Positions 14,018 to 21,637 of a stretch of DNA of 64,000 bases are shown here, piece after piece. The DNA is taken from contig CAMDKD010000002.1 of the NCBI GenBank assembly GCA_945901125.1, positions 81,458-145,457 on the forward strand, written 5' to 3'. How positions within the stretch are numbered: position 1 is the stretch's first letter; each line of letters starts with the position of its first letter. Made by a program: the position numbers and the translations under genes. The notes beneath the pieces are model-generated. The model saw nothing but the letters and a program-made list of their open reading frames with translations, was not told the DNA's origin and did not search any database. Source of the stretch: Bordetella parapertussis. Lineage in GTDB: Bacteria > Pseudomonadota > Gammaproteobacteria > Burkholderiales > Burkholderiaceae_C.

Positions 14018-15171
14018 ACATGCGCAGACTGTGGTTGTTGTTTTCCCAGACAGTGACCATTCTGGTCGCGGTCTGGTTTGTGCTGATCACCCTCAAGCCC
14101 GAGTGGTTGCAGCGACCCTCTCAGTGGAATTCCAGCTTGCATGTGCTGCAAGCGCCCGACAGCGACGCGGGCAGATCCGGCGGTTCAGGCAGTTTGCGAA
14201 TGGCCGCCAAAAAAGCCTCGCCTTCGGTGGTCAGCATCAACACCGCTTCGCGCAAGCCCAATTTGCCGGATCACGCCAAAGACCCGTGGTTCCGTTATTT
14301 CTTCGGTGACCCGGATGATGCTTCGCCGAATGCCGGTCTGGGAAGCGGGGTGATTGTCAGCCCCGAGGGCTATATCTTGACCAACAACCACGTCATTGAA
14401 GCTGCCGATGAAATCACTGTCATTCTGAACGACGGCAGAAGCACCCGCGCCAAGCTGGTGGGTACCGACCCGGACACGGATCTGGCGGTATTGAAGATCA
14501 AACTGGACAATTTGCCCGTCATGGTTTTGAGCGATTCCGATCAGTTGCAGGTCGGCGATGTGGTGTTGGCCATAGGCAACCCCTTCGGTGTCGGCCAAAC
14601 AGTGACCAGCGGCATTGTGTCGGCGCTAGGGCGTAACCAGTTAGGCATCAACACCTTTGAGAATTTCATACAAACCGATGCGGCCATCAACCCGGGTAAC
14701 TCGGGCGGCGCTTTGGTCGATGTGCAGGGCAATCTGCTGGGCATCAATACCGCTATTTATTCACGGTCCGGCGGCAGCATGGGCATAGGCTTTGCCATTC
14801 CGGTCAGCACCGCGCGCCAGGTGCTTGAAGGCATAGTCAAGGAAGGCCAGGTGGTACGCGGCTGGATAGGCGTGGAACCCACCGAAATCACGCCTGATCT
14901 GGCCAAGACTTTCAATGTGCAACGCGACAGCGGCGTCATCATCACCGGTGTGTTGCAAACCGGCCCGGCATTCAAGGCCGGCGTCCGCCCCGGCGATGTG
15001 TTGCTGGCGGTCGAAGGCCAGCAGGTGAAAAGCGTGGCCGAATTGTTGGCGCGTGTGTCGGCGCTCAAGCCCGGTCAGGCGGCGCGTGTGACGGTGTTGC
15101 GCCAAAGCGATCAAATTGATTTGACCATCACACCCGGACAACGCCCCAAGGCCAAAGTCCCGCCCCGCTGA
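14014..15171 (+). CDS. Membrane-anchored HtrA-type serine protease with one PDZ domain (DegS/AlgW-like)
   Basis: 385 residues. One N-terminal membrane anchor (residues 6-26) is followed by a trypsin-like domain with catalytic His124 (TNNHVIEA), Asp154 (DTDLAVL) and Ser228 (NPGNSGGALV), then a single PDZ domain (about 280-370). This layout matches DegS/AlgW, periplasmic proteases that start the envelope-stress cascade by cutting an anti-sigma factor. A DegQ-like role is possible, but DegQ usually has two PDZ domains. Confidence 0.85.
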   Translation: MNMRRLWLLFSQTVTILVAVWFVLITLKPEWLQRPSQWNSSLHVLQAPDSDAGRSGGSGSLRMAAKKASPSVVSINTASRKPNLPDHAKDPWFRYFFGDPDDASPNAGLGSGVIVSPEGYILTNNHVIEAADEITVILNDGRSTRAKLVGTDPDTDLAVLKIKLDNLPVMVLSDSDQLQVGDVVLAIGNPFGVGQTVTSGIVSALGRNQLGINTFENFIQTDAAINPGNSGGALVDVQGNLLGINTAIYSRSGGSMGIGFAIPVSTARQVLEGIVKEGQVVRGWIGVEPTEITPDLAKTFNVQRDSGVIITGVLQTGPAFKAGVRPGDVLLAVEGQQVKSVAELLARVSALKPGQAARVTVLRQSDQIDLTITPGQRPKAKVPPR

Positions 15172-15172
15172 C

Positions 15173-15928
15173 ATGGCACAACGACACGAGCTCATCAGCC
15201 TGTGCAACCAGTTGCTGCAACCGCAGTTGTTCAAGGACTACTGCCCCAACGGTTTGCAGGTGGAAGGACGCTCAGAGATCAAAAAAATCGTCTCTGGCGT
15301 GACTGCCAATCGGGCTTTCATTGAAGCTGCCATCCAAGAGGGCGCGGACACGCTGCTGGTTCACCACGGCTTGTTCTGGCGCGGCCAGGACGGCAGCGTC
15401 ACCGGCTGGATGAAGCAGCGACTCGCGCTGTTGCTGGCGCACGATATCAATCTGTTGGCTTATCACTTACCGCTGGATGCGCACGAAGAATGGGGCAATA
15501 ACGCCATGCTGGGCAAGCACATGGGCTGGCAAACTTTGGAGCGTTTTGGCGATCAACGCCTGGGTTGGCTGGGCTCTCCGCTCAATGGTGTGACTGACCC
15601 GGCTGCTCTTCAAACAGAGCTTGAAAACAAGTTGGGCCGCGCGGCAGTGGCGGTCATTCCGGATGCAGCCCGTCCCGTCAAACGCATCGCCTGGTGTACC
15701 GGCGGCGCCCAATCCTGGTTCGAAGACGCGATCGCGGCTGGCGCGGATGCGTTTGTCACCGGCGAGATTTCCGAGCCTCAGGCGCATCTGGCGCGGGAAA
15801 CCGGCGTGGCCTTTTTTGCCTGCGGCCACCATGCGACCGAGCGTTACGGCGCACCGGCATTGGCCGCGCACGTGGCGTCCGCTTTGGGCTTAGCGCATCA
15901 GTTCATAGACATCAGCAACCCGGCCTAG
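15173..15928 (+). CDS. Nif3-like dinuclear metal centre protein
   Basis: 251 residues of the Nif3/YbgI family. YCPNGLQVEGRSEIKKIVSGVTAN and LLVHHGLFWRGQ hold the first metal ligands, and FFACGHHATERYGAPAL the C-terminal HxxxE ligands. Members are hexameric metal proteins; some are linked to GTP cyclohydrolase I-like activity, but the role is not settled. It is co-oriented with tatC and the protease, with a 1-bp gap. Confidence 0.9.
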   Translation: MAQRHELISLCNQLLQPQLFKDYCPNGLQVEGRSEIKKIVSGVTANRAFIEAAIQEGADTLLVHHGLFWRGQDGSVTGWMKQRLALLLAHDINLLAYHLPLDAHEEWGNNAMLGKHMGWQTLERFGDQRLGWLGSPLNGVTDPAALQTELENKLGRAAVAVIPDAARPVKRIAWCTGGAQSWFEDAIAAGADAFVTGEISEPQAHLARETGVAFFACGHHATERYGAPALAAHVASALGLAHQFIDISNPA

Positions 15929-15941
15929 GTCGATCAAACGC

Positions 15942-16979
15942 ATGGCTTTGTCACACGACCGTTTGCCTATGGCCCTCAGCATGGGGGATCCGGCGGGGGT
16001 CGGGCCGGAAATCATTCTCAAAGCCTTTGCCGGACATGCCGCTGACATGCAAGCTGTGTGCGTGATCGGTAATCTGACCGTGATGCGTCGACAGTTGGCG
16101 CAGTTGTCCGCGCATTTGCCCTTGGCCATTCAGTGTCACGAGGTGTTGACTCCTGCGGATACGCTGCGCGTGCCCACCGGCCATGTGCCTGTGATCAACG
16201 TCACGCCAGATGCATCCATTGAAACCGGCAAGGTTTCAGCAGCGGCCGGGCGCATGGCGGCGGATGCCGTGACTTGGGCGGCGCGGTCTGTGCTGCGAAG
16301 CGAATTCAACGCTCTGGTGACGGCACCATTGCATAAAAAAGCCTTGTCGCTGGCCGGCTTGGAATACCCCGGTCATACAGAGATGCTGCAAGCGCTGGCC
16401 GCTGAACACCTGGGCCTGCCGGTGGCCGATCTGCCGGTGCGCATGATGCTGAGCAGCCCGGGATTGCGGGTGGTGCTGGTCAGCATTCATGTGTCTTTGC
16501 GCCAGGCCATAGAAGCGGTGACGACTGCCAATGTGCTGCAAACTCTGCAAATCATTCACCGCAGCTGGCCCGCTTTGCACGGGCGGCATCCGCGCATTTG
16601 GGTGGCGGGTTTGAACCCGCATGCCGGTGAAGAGGGATTGTTCGGGCTGGAGGAAATACAAGTGATTGCGCCTGCTATTGCCTTGGCAAATACGCAAGGA
16701 TTGCAAGTTTGCGGGCCGTTTCCACCGGACACGGTGTTCATGCAGGCGCACCAGGCAAGCGGCGCAGACGCGCCCGACGTGGTTTTGGCCATGTACCACG
16801 ACCAGGGTCTGATCCCGGTGAAGTTTTTGGGGATAGAACACGGCGTGAACCAGACGCTGGGCCTGCCGTTTGTGCGCACCAGCCCGGACCACGGCACGGC
16901 GTTTGACATTGCCGGTCAAGGTTTTGCCGATCCTTCCAGCTTGCTGGCGGCTGTGCGCGCCGCCCGAGGCAGTGCTTAG
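15942..16979 (+). CDS. pdxA: 4-hydroxythreonine-4-phosphate dehydrogenase
   Basis: 345 residues. MALSMGDPAGVGPEIILKA opens the family fold. The metal/substrate histidines are in ALVTAPLHKKAL, YPGHTEML and MYHDQGLIPVKF, and TSPDHGTAFDIAG near the end is diagnostic. The enzyme belongs to pyridoxal phosphate synthesis. In many proteobacteria pdxA lies with surA/ksgA; here it follows the Nif3-like gene by 13 bp. Confidence 0.94.
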   Translation: MALSHDRLPMALSMGDPAGVGPEIILKAFAGHAADMQAVCVIGNLTVMRRQLAQLSAHLPLAIQCHEVLTPADTLRVPTGHVPVINVTPDASIETGKVSAAAGRMAADAVTWAARSVLRSEFNALVTAPLHKKALSLAGLEYPGHTEMLQALAAEHLGLPVADLPVRMMLSSPGLRVVLVSIHVSLRQAIEAVTTANVLQTLQIIHRSWPALHGRHPRIWVAGLNPHAGEEGLFGLEEIQVIAPAIALANTQGLQVCGPFPPDTVFMQAHQASGADAPDVVLAMYHDQGLIPVKFLGIEHGVNQTLGLPFVRTSPDHGTAFDIAGQGFADPSSLLAAVRAARGSA

Positions 16980-17129
16980 GCTGACCATGGCGGCTATCGG
17001 AAATGCTTTGGAATCCGTCTGGCCAGCGGCTGATTAATCCCCTAAGACACAGAACCACTGGTTTTTACTTATTCGGCTCGGTTAGAATTGAGGGTTTTCG
17101 ATATTCGCAATGAAATTCAGAGGCCTTTC

Positions 17130-17729
17130 ATGAGTGAAACCACAGTAGACAACGGCAAGCGTACCTGGCTGATCGCCACAGGTTGTGCCGGTGCAGTCGG
17201 GGGTGCCGCAGTCGCCGTCCCGTTCATCAGCACTTTCAGTCCTTCCGAGCGCGCCAAGGCCGCCGGTGCAGCTGTAGAAGTAGACATCTCCGCCATCAAG
17301 CCCGGTGAAAAACTCACGGTCGAATGGCGCGGCAAGCCGGTGTGGATCATCCGCCGCACGCCCGAGCAATTGGAGGCTTTGAAAAAAGTCGAAGCCCAAT
17401 TGGCCGATCCGGAGTCCAAACGCAATCCCAACGAACTGACACCCGCTTATGCGCGTAACCAAGGGCGTTCTATCAAGCCTGAGTTTTTTGTCGGCGTCGG
17501 CATTTGCTCTCATCTGGGATGTTCGCCAAGCGACAAATTTCAAATGGGTCCGCAGGCTTCGCTGCCGGACGACTGGCTGGGCGGCTTTCTCTGCCCTTGC
17601 CACGGTTCCACCTTCGACATGGCCGGTCGTGTGTACAAAAACAAACCCGCGCCGGACAACCTCGAAGTCCCCCCCCACATGTATCTTTCAGACAGTCGTT
17701 TGCTGATCGGCGAAGACAAAAAGGCTTAA
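17130..17729 (+). CDS. petA: Ubiquinol-cytochrome c reductase, Rieske iron-sulfur subunit
   Basis: 199 residues from ATG 17130. An N-terminal twin-arginine-like anchor (KRTWLIATGCAGAVGGAAVAVPF) is followed by the Rieske domain with its two [2Fe-2S] ligand boxes: CSHLGC (Cys126, His128, Cys131) and CPCHGS (Cys155, Cys157, His158). The 150-bp gap upstream holds a plausible -10 (TAGAAT, 17083-17088) with only a weak -35. First gene of petABC. Confidence 0.95.
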   Translation: MSETTVDNGKRTWLIATGCAGAVGGAAVAVPFISTFSPSERAKAAGAAVEVDISAIKPGEKLTVEWRGKPVWIIRRTPEQLEALKKVEAQLADPESKRNPNELTPAYARNQGRSIKPEFFVGVGICSHLGCSPSDKFQMGPQASLPDDWLGGFLCPCHGSTFDMAGRVYKNKPAPDNLEVPPHMYLSDSRLLIGEDKKA

Positions 17730-17739
17730 AGGCAAAACC

Positions 17740-19140
17740 ATGGCTGACTTCAAAGAGATTTCCCCTAATGCCCCGCTGGCTGAAAAAGCCCTGAACTGGG
17801 TTGACAACCGGTTCCCGCTCTCCAAACTCTACAAAGAGCATTTGAGCGAATATTACGCGCCGAAGAATTTCAACTTTTTGTATTTCTTCGGCGTGCTGTC
17901 CATGCTGGTGCTGGTGATTCAAATCCTGACCGGCATTTTCCTGACCATGCACTACAAGCCGGATGCAGCCATTGCTTTCGCTTCAGTCGAGTACATCATG
18001 CGTGATGTGCCATGGGGTTGGTTGATTCGCTATATGCATTCCACCGGCGCTTCAGCGTTTTTCGTTGTGGTTTACATGCACATGTTCCGCGGGCTGATTT
18101 ACGGTTCTTACCGCAAGCCGCGTGAACTGGTGTGGCTGTTCGGTTGCGCCATTTTCCTGGTCTTGATGGGCGAGGCATTCATGGGCTATTTGCTGCCTTG
18201 GGGGCAGATGTCTTACTGGGGCGCACAGGTCATTGTCAATTTGTTCACAGCCATTCCATTCATCGGTCCTGACCTGGCCTTGCTAATCCGGGGTGATTAC
18301 GTGGTTGGTGATGCCACACTCAACCGCTTTTTCGCCTTTCATGTGATTGCCATGCCGCTGGTGCTACTGGGTCTGGTGGTCGCGCACATCATTGCTTTGC
18401 ACGAAGTCGGCTCTAACAATCCAGACGGCATAGAAATCAAAGCCCACAAGGATGCCAACGGCAAACCCCTCGACGGCATTCCTTTCCATCCGTACTACAC
18501 GGTGCACGACATCATGGGCGTGATGGGCTTTTTGCTGGTGTTCACAGCCATCATCTTTTTCGCACCCGAGTTTGGCGGCTACTTCCTGGAATACAACAAC
18601 TTCATTCCAGCCGATCCTCTGAAAACGCCGCTGCACATCGCGCCGGTCTGGTATTTCACGCCGTATTACTCCATGCTGCGTGCCATCACCAGCGAGATGA
18701 TGTATGCACTCGTCGTCTGTGTGATTGCAGCTGCTTACCTTGGCGCGACGCGTGCCGCCATCAGCAGCATACTCAAGGCAGTCATCATCGGTGGTGCTGT
18801 CGTTTTGGTAGGAGCAATGCTCGCTATCGACGCCAAATTCTGGGGTGTGGTCGTCATGGGCGGCGCCGTCATTATTTTGTTCTTCCTGCCTTGGTTGGAC
18901 AATTGCGCGGTCAAATCCATCCGTTACCGTCCTGACTGGCACAAATACCTGTACGTTATTTTTGTCATCGACTTCTTTGTTCTGGGCTATCTGGGAATGC
19001 AGCCGCCTTCAGCTATCGGTGAACGGGTATCGCAAGTCGGTTCCTTGTTCTATTTCGGCTTCTTCTTGCTAATGCCTTGGTGGAGCCGTCTGGGAGAAAC
19101 CAAGCCAGTGCCGGATCGCGTCAACTTTGCCGCACACTGA
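17740..19140 (+). CDS. petB: Ubiquinol-cytochrome c reductase, cytochrome b subunit
   Basis: 466 residues, integral membrane. Heme-ligand histidines lie in RYMHSTGASAFFVVVYMHMFRG and FFAFHVIAMPLVLLGLVVAHIIALHEVGSN, and the Qo-site loop has ADPLKTPLHIAPVWYFTPYYSMLR (the PEWY motif is PVWY here). It is the full fused b-type subunit, not the split b6/IV form. 10 bp after petA. Confidence 0.96.
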   Translation: MADFKEISPNAPLAEKALNWVDNRFPLSKLYKEHLSEYYAPKNFNFLYFFGVLSMLVLVIQILTGIFLTMHYKPDAAIAFASVEYIMRDVPWGWLIRYMHSTGASAFFVVVYMHMFRGLIYGSYRKPRELVWLFGCAIFLVLMGEAFMGYLLPWGQMSYWGAQVIVNLFTAIPFIGPDLALLIRGDYVVGDATLNRFFAFHVIAMPLVLLGLVVAHIIALHEVGSNNPDGIEIKAHKDANGKPLDGIPFHPYYTVHDIMGVMGFLLVFTAIIFFAPEFGGYFLEYNNFIPADPLKTPLHIAPVWYFTPYYSMLRAITSEMMYALVVCVIAAAYLGATRAAISSILKAVIIGGAVVLVGAMLAIDAKFWGVVVMGGAVIILFFLPWLDNCAVKSIRYRPDWHKYLYVIFVIDFFVLGYLGMQPPSAIGERVSQVGSLFYFGFFLLMPWWSRLGETKPVPDRVNFAAH

Positions 19141-19161
19141 ACCAGCACGGAGCACACAAAC

Positions 19162-19917
19162 ATGAAAAAAATCATTCTCAGCGTGTTAATCAGTCTGGCC
19201 AGCAGTTTGCCGGTTTTCGCCAATACCGACGCCTTTGTCTGGGACAAAGCGCCAAACAAACTCAACGACCTGGGCGCTTTGCAGCACGGCGCCAAGCTGT
19301 TCGTCAATTACTGTTTGAATTGCCATGCCGCGTCTTACATGCGATTCAACCGACTGACAGACATCGGTTTGACCGAAAAGGACATCAAAGACAATTTGTT
19401 GTTCACCACAGACAAGGTCGGTGAAACCATGAAAGTGGCCATGGACCCGAAACAGGCCAAGGATTGGTTCGGCGGCAACCCGCCCGACTTGACCGTGATC
19501 GCGCGTTCGCGTTCCGGCCATGGTGGCACAGGCGCTGATTATTTGTACACGTACTTGCGCACGTATTACCGTGATGAAGGCAAAGCCACCGGCTGGAACA
19601 ACTTGGCTTTTCCAAATGTTGCCATGCCTCATGTGTTGTGGGAGTTGCAAGGAGAGCGTAAGCCCTTGTATGACACAGTCCTATCGCATGGGCATGAAAT
19701 CCATGCGTTCAAAGGCTGGCAGCAAGTCACACCCGGCAAGCTCAGCCCTGCCGAGTACGATGAGGCAGTTGCCGATCTGGTCAATTACATGCAGTGGATG
19801 TCAGAGCCGGCACAAAACACACGCGTCAGAATCGGCGTCTGGGTGTTGATGTTCTTGTTGGTTTTCATGTTCATCGCCTGGCGTTTGAATGCCGCGTTCT
19901 GGAAAGAAATTCGCTAA
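19162..19917 (+). CDS. petC: Ubiquinol-cytochrome c reductase, cytochrome c1 subunit
   Basis: 251 residues. A signal peptide (MKKIILSVLISLASSLPVFA) precedes the heme c motif CLNCH (Cys51, Cys54, His55). The distal Met lies in the NVAMPHVLWELQG region. A C-terminal anchor helix VLMFLLVFMFIAW holds it in the membrane. Completes the bc1 complex; a terminator-like hairpin follows. Confidence 0.95.
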   Translation: MKKIILSVLISLASSLPVFANTDAFVWDKAPNKLNDLGALQHGAKLFVNYCLNCHAASYMRFNRLTDIGLTEKDIKDNLLFTTDKVGETMKVAMDPKQAKDWFGGNPPDLTVIARSRSGHGGTGADYLYTYLRTYYRDEGKATGWNNLAFPNVAMPHVLWELQGERKPLYDTVLSHGHEIHAFKGWQQVTPGKLSPAEYDEAVADLVNYMQWMSEPAQNTRVRIGVWVLMFLLVFMFIAWRLNAAFWKEIR

Positions 19918-19930
19918 GCGGATACACAGT

Positions 19931-19953
19931 AACCCGCTTCGGCGGGTTCTTAC
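19931..19953 (+). terminator. Terminator hairpin after petABC
   Basis: AACCCGC-TTCG-GCGGGTT, a 7-bp stem with a stable UUCG tetraloop, followed by a weak T-tract (CTTAC). The weak tail may allow read-through to sspA. Confidence 0.6.
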
Positions 19954-20004
19954 AATGGGCCATTTCCGGTCCGTTAAACCTTTCGTATTTCAGGAGCTAC
20001 GCTC

Positions 20005-20616
20005 ATGATGGTCTTGTACTCTGGGACAGTTTGTCCTTTCTCCCACCGTTGCCGTTTTGTCTTGTTTGAAAAAGGCATGGATTTTGAAATCCGTGACGTT
20101 GATCTTTACAACAAGCCCGAGGACATCAGCGTGATGAACCCTTATGGCCAGGTGCCGATACTGGTTGAGCGCGACCTCATTCTGTATGAATCCAACATCA
20201 TCAACGAGTACATAGACGAGCGTTTCCCGCATCCGCAACTCATGCCCGGCGACCCGGTCGACCGTGCCCGCGTGCGTTTGTTCCTGCTGAATTTCGAAAA
20301 AGAGTTGTTCACCCATGTGACTTCTCTCGAGTCCAGGACACAAAAGGCCAATGAAAAAACGCTGGAAAAAGCCCGCGCCCATATCCGCGACCGCCTGACC
20401 CAGTTGGCACCTGTATTTTTGAAAAACAAATTCATGCTCGGCGATAACTTCTCTATGTTGGACGTTGCCATCGCCCCGTTATTGTGGCGTCTCGACCATT
20501 ACGGTATCGAGTTGTCAAAAAATGCGGCCCCGCTACTCAAATACGCTGAACGTATTTTTTCGCGCCCGGCCTATATCGAGGCGTTGACTCCTTCAGAAAA
20601 GGTCATGCGTAAATAA
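20005..20616 (+). CDS. sspA: Stringent starvation protein A (GST-fold)
   Basis: 203 residues with a thioredoxin-like N-domain (VLYSGTVCPFSHRCRFVLFEKGMDFEIRDVD) and an alpha-helical GST C-domain. SspA binds RNA polymerase and is needed for stationary-phase and acid responses in E. coli. AGGAG precedes a tandem ATGATG start. It follows petABC and precedes sspB, the usual betaproteobacterial order. Confidence 0.93.
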   Translation: MMVLYSGTVCPFSHRCRFVLFEKGMDFEIRDVDLYNKPEDISVMNPYGQVPILVERDLILYESNIINEYIDERFPHPQLMPGDPVDRARVRLFLLNFEKELFTHVTSLESRTQKANEKTLEKARAHIRDRLTQLAPVFLKNKFMLGDNFSMLDVAIAPLLWRLDHYGIELSKNAAPLLKYAERIFSRPAYIEALTPSEKVMRK

Positions 20617-20621
20617 ACCGC

Positions 20622-21059
20622 ATGATCAATATTTCGCAGTCAACTTCTACCCGTCCTTACCTGGTGCGGGCCTTGCACGAATGGTGTACAGACAACGGCT
20701 TCACGCCGTATGTCGCTGTGTTGGTCGACGAAACCGTGCAAGTGCCGCGCGAGTATGTGAACAACGGTGAAATCGTGCTCAATGTCAGTTTCGATGCCAC
20801 CAGTGGCATGCAACTGAGCAATGAATTCATTCAGTTCAAAGCGCGCTTCGGTGGTGTGGCGCGTGAAATTGTGGTTCCCATGGGCCGGGTGATTGCCATT
20901 TATGCCAAGGAAAACGGCCAGGGCATGGCTTTTCCTGCACCTGCTCCGACGCCAGCTGGCGCTTGCGTCGATGCGTCAGTCGCGTCTGACAGTCCGCCTG
21001 AACCGCCCTCAGGCAGTCCGTCCAACAGTACTCGCCCGCAACTCAAACGCGTCAAATAA
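20622..21059 (+). CDS. sspB: ClpXP protease specificity-enhancing factor
   Basis: 145 residues. STRPYLVRALHEWCTDNGFTPYVAVLVDE and the strand IVLNVSFDATSGMQLSNEFIQFKARFGG are typical of SspB, which delivers ssrA-tagged proteins to ClpXP. A long Pro/Ala/Ser linker leads to the C-terminal ClpX-binding tail (RPQLKRVK). 5 bp after sspA. Confidence 0.93.
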   Translation: MINISQSTSTRPYLVRALHEWCTDNGFTPYVAVLVDETVQVPREYVNNGEIVLNVSFDATSGMQLSNEFIQFKARFGGVAREIVVPMGRVIAIYAKENGQGMAFPAPAPTPAGACVDASVASDSPPEPPSGSPSNSTRPQLKRVK

Positions 21060-21105
21060 AAAGTTTTCAATAAGACGTGTCTGGCTTGGGTAGAATAAGC
21101 TTAGT

Positions 21106-21181
21106 GCCGATTTAGCTCAGTTGGTAGAGCAACCGCCTTGTAAGCGGTAGGTCATCAGTTCGAATCCGATAATCGGCACCA
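21106..21181 (+). tRNA. tRNA-Thr (anticodon TGT), CCA encoded
   Basis: A full cloverleaf can be drawn: acceptor GCCGATT/AATCGGC, D-arm with AGCTCAGTTGGTAGAGC, anticodon stem ACCGC/GCGGT with loop CTTGTAA, and T-arm with GTTCGAATC. The anticodon TGT reads ACA and related Thr codons. The 3' CCA is present in the DNA. A TAGAAT -10 box lies at 21091-21096. Confidence 0.96.
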
Positions 21182-21189
21182 TTTAAAAG

Positions 21190-21219
21190 CCCGCGGTTGT
21201 GAAACCGGCGGGTTTTTTT
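21190..21219 (+). terminator. Rho-independent terminator after tRNA-Thr
   Basis: CCCGC pairs with GCGGG and GGTT with AACC around a short loop (with one bulged G), followed by seven T residues. Confidence 0.8.
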
Positions 21220-21538
21220 ATGGCTTGCGTGACATGAGTTTGAGTCTTATCTGTTGCACGTTATAGCCTTTGCTGCGCAGATGCGCGCAGATGGCCGGTA
21301 ACAGTTGGCGCAATTTAGCAGCAGCTGCATTGTGTTTCACAAGCACGCACCAGACATCATCTTCAATAGGACCGGCCAGCAGTTGTTCGCTCAAACCGGG
21401 GGGAAGAACTGGTTCTATGGTTTTCAAATACAACATGGATCTGCGCTGCAAACTTAACATCAAGGACAAGGTGTCGGAGTGTTCAATGGCATCCATCACA
21501 CTGGTCTGTTTGGCTGGCGGGGTTGACGGTCGGTGCAT
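21218..21538 (-). CDS. dciA: DciA-like DUF721 protein
   Basis: 106 residues divergent from secA. The segment YLKTIEPVLPPGLSEQLLAGPIEDDVWCVLVKHNAAAAKLRQLLPAICAHLRSKGYNVQQIRLKLMSR is the DUF721 domain found in DciA, which helps load the replicative helicase in bacteria lacking DnaC. Its place next to secA is common in betaproteobacteria and supports the call. Confidence 0.78.
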   Translation of the reverse strand: MHRPSTPPAKQTSVMDAIEHSDTLSLMLSLQRRSMLYLKTIEPVLPPGLSEQLLAGPIEDDVWCVLVKHNAAAAKLRQLLPAICAHLRSKGYNVQQIRLKLMSRKP

Positions 21539-21637
21539 GTCTGATTATGTTCGTTTACACAGGTAAAATGCAGGGCTTCGACAAAGGAACCTGCGTCCAT
21601 GGCCAGCCACCCGGCAAGGCATGGGCGTTTTGCTTGT